NCBI GenBank assembly: GCA_937901255.1
Contig: CALCHN010000040.1
Location: 1 to 29,449 of the forward strand
Direction of reading: 5' to 3'
Length of the DNA: 29,449 nucleotides
Source: an uncultured Flavobacteriales bacterium
GTDB lineage: Bacteria > Bacteroidota > Bacteroidia > Flavobacteriales_E > Vicingaceae
Position numbers and translations under genes: made by a program
In this document: piece after piece, positions 7,869 to 15,221 of the stretch
How the letters are laid out: every line of letters begins with the position of its first letter
Position numbering within the stretch: position 1 is the first letter of the stretch
The notes under the pieces: model-generated
Seen by the model: the letters and a program-made list of their open reading frames with translations, nothing else
What the model was told of the DNA's origin: nothing
The model's database searches: none

Positions 7869-9023
7869 ATGGACAACTCTACCATTAAAACATTGTTTAA
7901 CATAACCGTTAAAGACAATTCGCTTAACAACATTTACAATAAAGTATTAAACGAAGAAAGAATTACCCCAGAAGAAGGAACCTACTTATTCTACAATGCT
8001 GAACTTAGTCATTTGGGAACGCTTGCTAACTACATTAGAGAAAAAAGGCACGGAAATAAAACCTACTTCAATAAAAATTTCCATATAGAACCTACTAATA
8101 TTTGTGTTTTCGATTGTAAGTTCTGCTCTTACTCTCGTTTTTTAAGAGAAAAAGATGAATATGATGCTTGGGAGCTTTCCGAAGAAGATATTTATAACGC
8201 CATTAGAAATTATGATGGTAAAGACATTACCGAAGTGCATATTGTTGGAGGTGTTCATCCAAAAATGGGGTTAGCTTATTTTAAAAACTTAATTGAAAAT
8301 ATTAAACAAATTCGCCCCGATATACATGTTAAAGCTTTTACCGCTGTTGAGTTAGACTATATGTGTAAAAAGGCAAAAGTGAGTTATGAAGAAGGATTAA
8401 AAATATTAAAAGAAGCTGGACAAGGCTCTTTGCCAGGTGGTGGAGCAGAAATTTTTGATGAAGAAATTAGAGCTCAAATTTGTAAAGACAAATGTACTTC
8501 CGAACAATGGTTGCAAATGCACGAAGCTGCTCATAACGTTGGGATGCCTTCTAATGCCACAATGCTTTACGGTCATTTAGAAAAATACGAACACCTTATC
8601 GACCACATGAACAGATTAAGAAATCTTCAAGATAAAACAGGTGGTTTCAATGCTTTTATTCCATTAAAATTCAGAAACAAAAACAATCAAATGTCTGACA
8701 TTGATGAAGTAAGTATTATAGAAGATTTAAAAGTTTATGCTATGGGCAGAATTTTCCTTGATAATTTCAATCATTTAAAAGCTTATTGGCCAATGATAGG
8801 AAGAAAAACTACCCAACTATTACTTTCTTTTGGAGTAAATGATATTGATGGAACTGTAGATGATTCTACAAAAATATATACCATGGCTGGTGCCGAAGAG
8901 CAAAAACCTACCATGACTTCCGAACAAATGATTCATCTTATTAAAGAAGTTGGCAGAAAACCTATTGAAAGAGATAGCGTATATAACGAACTGAATGATT
9001 ATTCAGAACCTATTTTAGCTTAA
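7869..9023 (+). CDS. mqnE: Aminofutalosine synthase (radical SAM)
   Basis: 384 residues, the usual length. The radical SAM iron-sulfur motif CxxxCxxC is CVFDCKFC at 79-86, in the sequence HIEPTNICVFDCKFCSYSR. Other family blocks are EVHIVGGVHP, HVKAFTAVELD, GQGSLPGGGAEIFD, NATMLYGHLE, FNAFIPLKF and LDNFNHLKAYWPM. These point to MqnE, which joins an adenosyl radical to the enolpyruvyl benzoate intermediate in the futalosine pathway to menaquinone, rather than to MqnC, its close relative. It acts in the cytoplasm and implies that the organism makes menaquinone by the futalosine route; mqnA, mqnC and mqnD are not in this window. It is the first gene of an operon with a phosphodiesterase gene 10 nt downstream. 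Confidence 0.9.
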   Translation: MDNSTIKTLFNITVKDNSLNNIYNKVLNEERITPEEGTYLFYNAELSHLGTLANYIREKRHGNKTYFNKNFHIEPTNICVFDCKFCSYSRFLREKDEYDAWELSEEDIYNAIRNYDGKDITEVHIVGGVHPKMGLAYFKNLIENIKQIRPDIHVKAFTAVELDYMCKKAKVSYEEGLKILKEAGQGSLPGGGAEIFDEEIRAQICKDKCTSEQWLQMHEAAHNVGMPSNATMLYGHLEKYEHLIDHMNRLRNLQDKTGGFNAFIPLKFRNKNNQMSDIDEVSIIEDLKVYAMGRIFLDNFNHLKAYWPMIGRKTTQLLLSFGVNDIDGTVDDSTKIYTMAGAEEQKPTMTSEQMIHLIKEVGRKPIERDSVYNELNDYSEPILA

Positions 9024-9033
9024 GCCATATATT

Positions 9034-9789
9034 TTGGAAAATAAAAAAATCATTATTACCGGCCATAGAGGTGCAGCAGGATTAGCTCCTGAAAACACAT
9101 TGGCTTCTATTCAATTAGCAATAGAATTGGGTGTTGATAGAATAGAAATTGATGTTCAACAAACTAAAGACAATAAAATTATTGTACTGCACGATAGAAC
9201 GCTTAGAAGAACCACAACAGGTCATGGTTTTGTAAAAAACCTTACCTACGATGAAATTCTTCAATTTAGTGCCGGATACAAGTTCAATAAATTTTATATC
9301 AACGAAAAAGTACCAACTTTAGAACAAGTAATTGATTTAATAGATGGAAAAGTAGAGTTACTTATTGAAACCAAATACAGTTACATGTATTATCCTAATA
9401 TTGAAAGACACATTATCAACATCATTAAAAATAAAAATGCTAAAGATTGGTGTAAAGTAATTTCTTTTAATGATAGGGCTCTTTTCAGAATTAACAAATT
9501 AGACAACAGTATTAGGTTAGGCAAATTATTCGTTGGAAAACATGCTCACCTCCCACTCTCTTTTGATAAAGGATTAAATATTAGGCCACTAAAAAAATAC
9601 GCTTTTGTAGATGAAGTAATTGTAAAACACGATTACGCTACCAAAGCCATTATAGAAAAAGTACATGATTTTGGTAAAGAACTACACGTTTGGACAGTAA
9701 ACAACGAAGCCACCATTCAAAAACTTATAGAAAGAGGTGTTGATGGCATTATTTCAGATTACCCCAATTTGTTGATGAAGTATAGATGA
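9034..9789 (+). CDS. Glycerophosphodiester phosphodiesterase
   Basis: A 251-residue protein of the GDPD TIM-barrel family, starting at TTG 10 nt after mqnE; no nearby ATG keeps the catalytic N-terminus. Catalytic residues are visible: HRGAAGLAPENT (H11, R12, E20), EIDVQ (E38, D40) and LHD (H53), followed by RTLRRTT. It hydrolyses glycerophosphodiesters to glycerol 3-phosphate and an alcohol. There is no signal peptide, so it is likely cytoplasmic (UgpQ-like) rather than periplasmic (GlpQ-like). It overlaps the next gene by 4 nt (ATGA). Confidence 0.92.
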   Translation: MENKKIIITGHRGAAGLAPENTLASIQLAIELGVDRIEIDVQQTKDNKIIVLHDRTLRRTTTGHGFVKNLTYDEILQFSAGYKFNKFYINEKVPTLEQVIDLIDGKVELLIETKYSYMYYPNIERHIINIIKNKNAKDWCKVISFNDRALFRINKLDNSIRLGKLFVGKHAHLPLSFDKGLNIRPLKKYAFVDEVIVKHDYATKAIIEKVHDFGKELHVWTVNNEATIQKLIERGVDGIISDYPNLLMKYR

Positions 9790-10520
9790 AAAAAGTGTTT
9801 TTCATATTATCTTTTATTACAGCTTTAAGTTGTAATGACTATGAAGATACATCAATCACACTTGACAACCAACAGAAAATTTTCACTAAAATTGTTACTT
9901 GGGAAAACACAAAAAAGTCAATTAATTATGTTGACTATCTTCATTTTCTTATGAACAATCCGGATACTGCTCACTTTAACGAGGCAATTATAAAGTATTT
10001 TCATTATAGAGATTCATTATGGGAAAAAGAAGGCGTTCCTAACCTTCCCTGCTTAGGATATGTGTCTATATTAATTAACCAAAAAGGTCAAGTTCTTTTC
10101 GATGATGAATTTATTCAACTTGATGAAATAAGGTCAAAATCATTTAATTTTCTAGGTAACAAAGCAAATAACATTGAATTATCAATAAAAAAAGAAATAA
10201 TGGATACAAAGAATAGTCCAAGAGAAATTTCTACAGGTTTTTTTGAAATTAGTTTTATTAAAGGTTCATCTTTAAATCTACATTATACTATTCGTGAAGT
10301 AGCATTAGCATTAGAAGATTATAAACAATATTTAATACTTAAATGGTATCCAAATAATGAAATTCTTCAGCAAGAAAATTATGAGAGTTTAAATTTTTAT
10401 TATCATGAAAGACTATTTCTTTATGATTATTCAAAGAATGAATTGAACAACCCTAGAATATATGAAATTGTACCAGAAAAAGAAGATTCTTCTAATGAAT
10501 TAATTTTACCAAGTGATTAA
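9786..10520 (+). CDS. Putative lipoprotein of unknown function
   Basis: A 244-residue protein not recognised as any family. The N-terminus MKKVFFILSFITALSC looks like a lipoprotein signal with the acylated cysteine at 16, followed by acidic residues NDYED. An acidic stretch after the cysteine is the kind of signal that sends lipoproteins to the cell surface in Bacteroidota. The rest has no visible catalytic motif: mixed alpha/beta, charged, with GYVSILINQKGQVLFDDEFI suggesting a beta-rich core. The start overlaps the phosphodiesterase stop by 4 nt, so it belongs to the mqnE operon. Its A+T content and plain wording look like the neighbours. Confidence 0.7.
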   Translation: MKKVFFILSFITALSCNDYEDTSITLDNQQKIFTKIVTWENTKKSINYVDYLHFLMNNPDTAHFNEAIIKYFHYRDSLWEKEGVPNLPCLGYVSILINQKGQVLFDDEFIQLDEIRSKSFNFLGNKANNIELSIKKEIMDTKNSPREISTGFFEISFIKGSSLNLHYTIREVALALEDYKQYLILKWYPNNEILQQENYESLNFYYHERLFLYDYSKNELNNPRIYEIVPEKEDSSNELILPSD

Positions 10521-10543
10521 ACATAATAACTCATAAAACAAAA

Positions 10544-10565
10544 AAAGCTGCTCGAAAGCAGCTTT
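10544..10565. terminator. Two-way terminator between the mqnE operon and tRNA-His
   Basis: Perfect 8-bp stem AAAGCTGC/GCAGCTTT with TCGAAA loop. On the minus strand it is followed by TTTTGTTTT, an excellent end for tRNA-His; on the plus strand it begins 24 nt after the lipoprotein stop. Confidence 0.85.
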
Positions 10566-10571
10566 AAAATG

Positions 10572-10646
10572 GGTGGAAGATGGGGCTCGAACCCACGACC
10601 CTCGGTACCACAAACCGATGCTCTAACCAGCTGAGCTACATCCACC
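10572..10646 (-). tRNA. tRNA-His(GTG)
   Basis: 75-nt cloverleaf on the minus strand, including the extra G(-1) opposite C73 that marks histidine tRNAs. Acceptor GTGGATG pairs with CTTCCAC (one T-T mismatch), the anticodon stem TCGGT/ACCGA holds loop TTGTGGT with anticodon GTG, and the T arm is GTGGG-TTCGAGC-CCCAT. CCA is not encoded. Confidence 0.96.
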
Positions 10647-10658
10647 ATTTTGAGAGGG

Positions 10659-10666
10659 CAAATATA
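10659..10666 (-). promoter_or_regulatory. -7 element of the tRNA-His promoter
   Basis: TATATTTG (TAnnTTTG consensus) ends 12 nt before the tRNA 5' end. A TTG at 10681-10683 on the minus strand leaves a spacer of only 14 nt, so the -33 element is doubtful. Confidence 0.55.
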
Positions 10667-10744
10667 CTTTTTTTTTTATACAAAATAATTCCACCACTAT
10701 TTTTTATTTTCAAGCTAAAAAAATATAGCACCACCGCTTTTTCT

Positions 10745-10752
10745 TAACTTTG
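10745..10752 (+). promoter_or_regulatory. -7 element of the copA promoter, almost on the start codon
   Basis: TAACTTTG, a full match to TAnnTTTG, ends 6 nt before the ATG at 10759. The transcript would begin at or within a few bases of the start codon, so the mRNA is probably leaderless. No TTG stands 17-23 nt upstream, which would fit a promoter that needs an activator. Confidence 0.5.
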
Positions 10753-10758
10753 TAATTG

Positions 10759-12876
10759 ATGAGCGATAAAAAAAATATTACCCTAAATGTGGAAGGAATG
10801 ACCTGTGCAAATTGTGCATTAGGCATTAAAAAACAGTTGGTTAAAAAGGGATTGGAAAACGTAAATGTAAGTTTCTCCACAGGTGAAGTAACTTATGATG
10901 GCAATACCAAACTCAATACGCAAGAAATTATTGACAGCATCAACCAATTAGGTTATAAGGTAATTGATGCTCCTAAAGAACAAAAAGGATTATCATCCAT
11001 AGAGAAAAAGTTCTACATTTCGTTAATTTTTACCATTCCTCTGTTTTTACACATGTTTTTGCCACACGATAATATTTTAAATAATGGTTGGGTGCAATTG
11101 GCATTGTGTATTCCTGTTTTTTTAATTGGATTATTTCACTTTGGAAAAAGTGCTTGGGGCTCTCTAAAAACAGGCGTTCCAAATATGGATGTGCTAATTA
11201 CCATAGGTTCTACAGCAGCTTTTATTTATAGTATTTTTGGGATATATCTTTATTACGGCACACACGAAGCACACAATTATTTATTTTTTGAAACTGCTGC
11301 AACTATCATTACCTTAGTATTATTGGGAAATGTGTTGGAACATCGTTCGGTAAATCAAACTACTACTGCCATTAAAGAATTAAGTCAGATACAACAAAGT
11401 GAAGCCAAAAAAATAATGCCTGATGGCTCTACCACCATTGTTAGTTATGATGAAATTAATGTAGGAGACATTATTCAGGTAAACAGTGGAGATAAAATAG
11501 CTGTTGATGGAGAAATTATTAAAGGTGCTGCTACTATTGATGAAGCTATGATTTCCGGAGAAAGTACTCCTGTAGAGAAAGAAATCGGTTCAAAAGTAAT
11601 TGGAGGAACAGTAATGATGGATGGAAGCATGCAGTTTAAAGCTGAAAAAGTGGGTAGCGAAACGGTCCTTTCAAAAATTATTGAAATGGTAAAAAATGCC
11701 CAACAAAACCAACCAAACATTCAACGATTGGGAGATAAAATCAGTGCTATATTCGTTCCTATTGTGTTAGTTATTGCTTTACTAACTTTTTTAATTGCTC
11801 ATTTTGGTTTTGATATAAGCATGCAACAAGCCTTAATGCAAAGCATAGCGGTATTGGTAATTTCTTGTCCTTGTGCCATGGGTTTAGCAACGCCAACAGC
11901 AGTAATGGTAGGCATAGGAAGAGCAGCTAAAAAAGGAATTTTAATTAAAGGCGGAAGCACATTAGAGTTATTTGCCAATGCTAAAAATATGGTGTTCGAC
12001 AAAACAGGAACGCTTACCACAGGAAAATTTGCTATAAAAAGAACCAAACTGTACGCTTCTGTTGAAGAGCAAGAACTTAAAAACATCCTTTTTAGCATAG
12101 AACAACATTCTTCTCACCCTATTGCACAATCTATTGTAACTTATTTAAAACCCGATGCTACACTTATTGATTTTCCTACTATAAATGAAATAAAAGGAGT
12201 AGGTTTAGAAGCTTTTGACAAAGAAAATAATCATTATCAAGTAGGTTCTTTTAGAATTGATGAAAAACAAACCAAAGACAAACAACACGCTATTTTTATT
12301 TTTAAAAACAAGGAGCTTATTGCCGGAGTTGATATTGAAGATGAATTGAAACAACATGTTCCTGAAACCATTTCATTACTGAATGAACAAGGATTAAATA
12401 CAATTTTATTAAGTGGAGATGTTCAACAAAAATGCGAGGAGTTAGCTACAAAAGTGAATATTAAAACTGTTTATGGCGAACAACTTCCAGAACAGAAATT
12501 AGCAAAAATTGATGAGTTAGAAAAACAATCGCCAACGGTAATGGTAGGCGATGGAATAAATGATGCTCCTGCACTTACAAAAGCTTCTGTAGGCATTTCT
12601 ATGAGTAAAGCCACTCAGGTAGCGGTGCATTCTGCACAAATTGTTTTACTAAATGATAAGGATTTATCGCAGGTATATGAAGCTTATCTAATAAGTAAAC
12701 ACACCTTAATCACCATTAAGCAAAATTTATTCTGGGCTTTTTTCTATAATGTACTAGCAATACCTGTTGCTGCATTTGGTTTTTTAAATCCTATGGTTGC
12801 TGCATTAGCAATGGCTTTCTCAGATGTAATTGTTGTTGGAAATTCTATACGATTAAAGACTAAGAAATTGAAGTAA
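10759..12876 (+). CDS. copA: Copper-exporting P1B-type ATPase
   Basis: 705 residues from the ATG; an in-frame TTG three bases earlier would add one residue. One heavy-metal-associated domain is at about 4-68, with the metal site MTCANC (C16, C19). The catalytic core has eight expected membrane helices: the ion-path CPC motif in ISCPCAMGLATP (C370, C372), phosphatase-domain ISGEST, phosphorylated D414 in DKTGTLT, the SSHPIA histidine motif of the nucleotide-binding domain, and VGDGINDAPAL at about 596-606. CPC with this N-terminus points to Cu+ (or Ag+) export across the inner membrane. There is no adjacent regulator or chaperone gene. Copies of its 3' end recur at 14266-14382 and 15190-15219. 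Confidence 0.93.
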   Translation: MSDKKNITLNVEGMTCANCALGIKKQLVKKGLENVNVSFSTGEVTYDGNTKLNTQEIIDSINQLGYKVIDAPKEQKGLSSIEKKFYISLIFTIPLFLHMFLPHDNILNNGWVQLALCIPVFLIGLFHFGKSAWGSLKTGVPNMDVLITIGSTAAFIYSIFGIYLYYGTHEAHNYLFFETAATIITLVLLGNVLEHRSVNQTTTAIKELSQIQQSEAKKIMPDGSTTIVSYDEINVGDIIQVNSGDKIAVDGEIIKGAATIDEAMISGESTPVEKEIGSKVIGGTVMMDGSMQFKAEKVGSETVLSKIIEMVKNAQQNQPNIQRLGDKISAIFVPIVLVIALLTFLIAHFGFDISMQQALMQSIAVLVISCPCAMGLATPTAVMVGIGRAAKKGILIKGGSTLELFANAKNMVFDKTGTLTTGKFAIKRTKLYASVEEQELKNILFSIEQHSSHPIAQSIVTYLKPDATLIDFPTINEIKGVGLEAFDKENNHYQVGSFRIDEKQTKDKQHAIFIFKNKELIAGVDIEDELKQHVPETISLLNEQGLNTILLSGDVQQKCEELATKVNIKTVYGEQLPEQKLAKIDELEKQSPTVMVGDGINDAPALTKASVGISMSKATQVAVHSAQIVLLNDKDLSQVYEAYLISKHTLITIKQNLFWAFFYNVLAIPVAAFGFLNPMVAALAMAFSDVIVVGNSIRLKTKKLK
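12760..12876 (+). repeat. copA 3' end, copy 1 (within the intact gene)
   Basis: The last 117 nt of copA, from the IPVAAFGFLNP codons to the stop, have a homologous 117-nt copy at 14266-14382. The last 30 nt have a third copy at 15190-15219. All three are in the same orientation. Confidence 0.9.
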
Positions 12877-12955
12877 ACATACTCAACTCACATAATTGTA
12901 TTTACGGTTTAAATTTTTAACGCAGAGAGGTTATTTTATTTTTAGTGGTTTTAAT

Positions 12956-14131
12956 TTATTCGTTAAACTTAATGTTCCTAAAATTGACCATTCCATTTTC
13001 AGGGCTATAAATATCATTTTCTCCGTCATATACAACCTGAGTAGAAATCACATCTTTCCCAACCACTTTTCTTAAATAATCTAAACCTACAATAAAGCCT
13101 TTAGTAAATGCTTTTGCAGATTTAATTTCATAAGCAAACAATTTCGCTCCTTTTTCTTCTATTAAATCAACTTCATGTTGTGACTTATCACGATAAAAAT
13201 AAAGATTAGGTAATTTACTTTTATTGTAACGGTTTTTAAAAAATTCCAATACCACCAAATTTTCAAAAATTGTTCCTCTTAGTGGGTGGGTAGAAAGTTG
13301 CAGCTCGTTCTCTATTCCTAATAGGAAACAAACTAATCCGGTATCGTAAAAATAAATTTTAGGTGATTTTACCAATCGTTTTCCTATATTCCTAAAAAAA
13401 GGAGGTAATCGAAACAAAATATATGATGCTTCTAATACGCTAACCCACTCTTGTATAGTAGGTACAGACACTCCCACTTCATTAGATAAAGTTGAAGCGT
13501 TAAATTCTGTTCCTATTCTTCCAGCACATAATTTCATAAAAGTTTGAAACCTTGTGATGTCTTTTACATTTAGTAATTGTCGAACATCTCTTTCTATGTA
13601 AGTGTTATAATAGTTTCTGCTAATGTCTTGTACAGGAATTCCTTTTGCCCAAACCGCAGGGTAACCTCCATTTAACATTAACGTATTTGTATCTTCTTTT
13701 TTCAATTTTTTACCTAGCTCTTGTAATGATAATGGAAGTAAAGTAAGCACTGCAGCTCTCCCAGCTAATGACTGAGTAATTCCTTGCATAAGCGAAAAAT
13801 CACTACTCCCTGTAAGCACAAACTTTGCACTACTATCCTCATCAACAACAACTTGAATATATGAAAACAATTCAACTAAATGTTGAGCTTCATCAATAAT
13901 CAATCCTTCCGAATATTGTTCCAAAAAAGCTTTTGGTGCAGTTTGTATTTGCTCTCTTGTACTTATATTTTCTAAGTTAACATAATGGTATGTTGAAAAT
14001 TGCTTTTTACACAAAGTCGTTTTGCCGGATTGCCTCGGTCCGGTAACTACTATAACACTATATAAATCTATAAGTCGCTCTAATTCGACTTGTAGCTGCC
14101 TTTTTAGAAAATCGTTTTTTAGTTTAGACAT
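12956..14131 (-). CDS. AAA+ ATP-binding protein with DUF4143 domain
   Basis: 391 residues. The N-terminal AAA+ domain (about 10-200) has Walker A GPRQSGKTT at 31-39, Walker B LIIDEAQHL at 77-85, and the sensor-like LTGSSDFSL near 106. A winged-helix-like segment follows (about 205-245), then the C-terminal DUF4143 region (about 250-360) with an endonuclease-like pattern of HEVDLIE and FAYEIKSAKA. The biological role of these proteins is not established; they are common in variable parts of Bacteroidota genomes. The gene runs opposite to copA and carries its own promoter (14158-14188). With its flanks it forms a unit between two copies of the copA tail, so it is probably a late insertion. Another member lies at 26789-27925. 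Confidence 0.85.
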   Translation of the reverse strand: MSKLKNDFLKRQLQVELERLIDLYSVIVVTGPRQSGKTTLCKKQFSTYHYVNLENISTREQIQTAPKAFLEQYSEGLIIDEAQHLVELFSYIQVVVDEDSSAKFVLTGSSDFSLMQGITQSLAGRAAVLTLLPLSLQELGKKLKKEDTNTLMLNGGYPAVWAKGIPVQDISRNYYNTYIERDVRQLLNVKDITRFQTFMKLCAGRIGTEFNASTLSNEVGVSVPTIQEWVSVLEASYILFRLPPFFRNIGKRLVKSPKIYFYDTGLVCFLLGIENELQLSTHPLRGTIFENLVVLEFFKNRYNKSKLPNLYFYRDKSQHEVDLIEEKGAKLFAYEIKSAKAFTKGFIVGLDYLRKVVGKDVISTQVVYDGENDIYSPENGMVNFRNIKFNE

Positions 14132-14157
14132 TTTTTAAGTTCAACTTTAAATCTGTC

Positions 14158-14188
14158 CAAAAGTAGTGAAAATTTAATAAAAATACAA
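14158..14188 (-). promoter_or_regulatory. Promoter of the first DUF4143 ATPase gene
   Basis: TTG at 14186-14188, 20-nt spacer, then TACTTTTG at 14158-14165 on the minus strand, a good match to the Bacteroidota consensus. Transcription would start near 14152, about 20 nt before the ATG. Confidence 0.65.
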
Positions 14189-14265
14189 CCTTTAAAATTT
14201 ATTTTAATACCGCATCATAAACTAACAAAACATCAAAAACGGGTCTTTCTCTAAAACGTATAACT

Positions 14266-14382
14266 ATTCCAATTGCCGCACTTTGTTTTTTAAATCCTAT
14301 GGTTGCTGCATTAGCAATGGCTTTCTCAGATGTGATTGTTGTGGGTAATTCTATACGATTAAAGACAAAAAAATTGAAATAA
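14266..14382 (+). pseudogene. copA 3'-end fragment, copy 2
   Basis: 117 nt matching the end of copA. The last 96 nt differ from copA at only 6 positions, all third codon positions that leave the protein unchanged (reading FLNPMVAALAMAFSDVIV onward to KKLK and stop). The first 21 nt are clearly more diverged (IPIAALC against IPVAAFG). Upstream the reading frame continues to a stop at 14218 without copA similarity, so this is a tail with no gene. It was probably the working end of a copA from a related lineage or of a lost second copy. The minus-strand ORF over it is a shadow. Confidence 0.85.
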
Positions 14383-14456
14383 CTTTTTGAAATTTCACCA
14401 AATTTTATAAAAAAATTTACTTTGCCCAATCATTAATTAGGTATTATCTATGCAGG

Positions 14457-15110
14457 TTAATACAAGATTATTTCACAATTCGGGAGTTTACTTTTAATTT
14501 CATTTATATAAACACTATCTTTTGCAATACTAGTCTCAGCTAAATTCAACTTTTTAAGATTAGATAATGAATAAATTTCAGTAGGCAATGAAGAAATCTT
14601 ATTCATACTAATATCTAATTCTTCTAATTTTTTTAAATTACCTATTTTCTTAGGTAAACTATAAGTTGTAGTTTTAGAAATATTTAAAACCTTTAAATTA
14701 GTCAGATTGCCTATTTCAGATGGTAATTCTTTAATAATATTGTATGGACCAAGTTGTAGTATTTCCAATTTTTTTAATTTAGAGATTGTTTTTAGTTGTT
14801 TTTTCCAATCCATTTCTTTTCCTCCGCCATTCCAATAAAATCTTAAAATTTTTAAGTCTTGTAATTCAGAAATTTCAGCAGGTAATGAAATTACTTTTGG
14901 GCATTCTGATATTTCTAATTCTACTAATTTCTTTAACTGACTAATATGTGATAAGTCATTTACACTATTAAATCCATTACAAGTATTAAGTTTTAAAACC
15001 TTTACTTTTAATGGATATTCTAATGCCTCATTTAGATTATCGCATATTAAGTTATCACACTTATGTGCTGAAAGTGTAATAAACAATATCAGTAGCTTAA
15101 CTCTAATCAT
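14457..15110 (-). CDS. Leucine-rich-repeat protein, probably exported
   Basis: 217 residues. The hydrophobic N-terminus MIRVKLLILFITLSA looks like a signal peptide. From about residue 40 to the end there are about seven leucine-rich repeats with a 23-residue step, for example LVELEISECPKVISLPAEIS, LKVLNISKTTTYSLPKKIGN and LEELDISMNKISSLPTEIY. The form LxxLxLSxNxLxxLPxxIxxL is the common bacterial type. No sorting domain or enzyme is attached, so a binding or recognition role is inferred from the fold only. The gene has its own promoter (15138-15166) and sits between copy 2 and copy 3 of the copA tail, which marks it as inserted DNA. Confidence 0.8.
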   Translation of the reverse strand: MIRVKLLILFITLSAHKCDNLICDNLNEALEYPLKVKVLKLNTCNGFNSVNDLSHISQLKKLVELEISECPKVISLPAEISELQDLKILRFYWNGGGKEMDWKKQLKTISKLKKLEILQLGPYNIIKELPSEIGNLTNLKVLNISKTTTYSLPKKIGNLKKLEELDISMNKISSLPTEIYSLSNLKKLNLAETSIAKDSVYINEIKSKLPNCEIILY

Positions 15111-15137
15111 ATTTATATATTAATCTACCCATAATAA

Positions 15138-15166
15138 CAAAGATATTAATTTTTTATTTGCTACAA
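15138..15166 (-). promoter_or_regulatory. Promoter of the leucine-rich-repeat gene
   Basis: TTG at 15164-15166, 18-nt spacer, TATCTTTG at 15138-15145 on the minus strand. Transcription would start near 15132, about 22 nt before the ATG. Confidence 0.65.
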
Positions 15167-15189
15167 ATGAACCGAAAACAACCTTCAAG

Positions 15190-15219
15190 ATACGATTAAA
15201 GACTAAGAAATTGAAATAA
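15190..15219 (+). repeat. copA 3'-end fragment, copy 3
   Basis: 30 nt matching the last 30 nt of copA (12847-12876) at 29 positions, including the stop codon; the one change (AAG to AAA) is silent. The stop ends 2 nt before the convergent helicase stop, so this may mark the original end of copA before insertions separated them. Confidence 0.85.
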
Positions 15220-15221
15220 GA

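Noticed and set aside
11475..12098. Minus-strand ORFs inside copA, and similar antisense ORFs inside dapD, the FAD oxidase and other genes
   Set aside because: All lie antisense to well-supported genes, without starts, promoters or protein-like patterns of their own.
14199..14429. Minus-strand ORF of 76 codons
   Set aside because: It is the antisense of copA-tail copy 2 (14266-14382); the similarity to copA is on the plus strand.
12877..15219. Complete integrative element or insertion sequence
   Set aside because: No recombinase, transposase or relaxase is encoded between the copA-tail copies; only the tail copies themselves point to integration.
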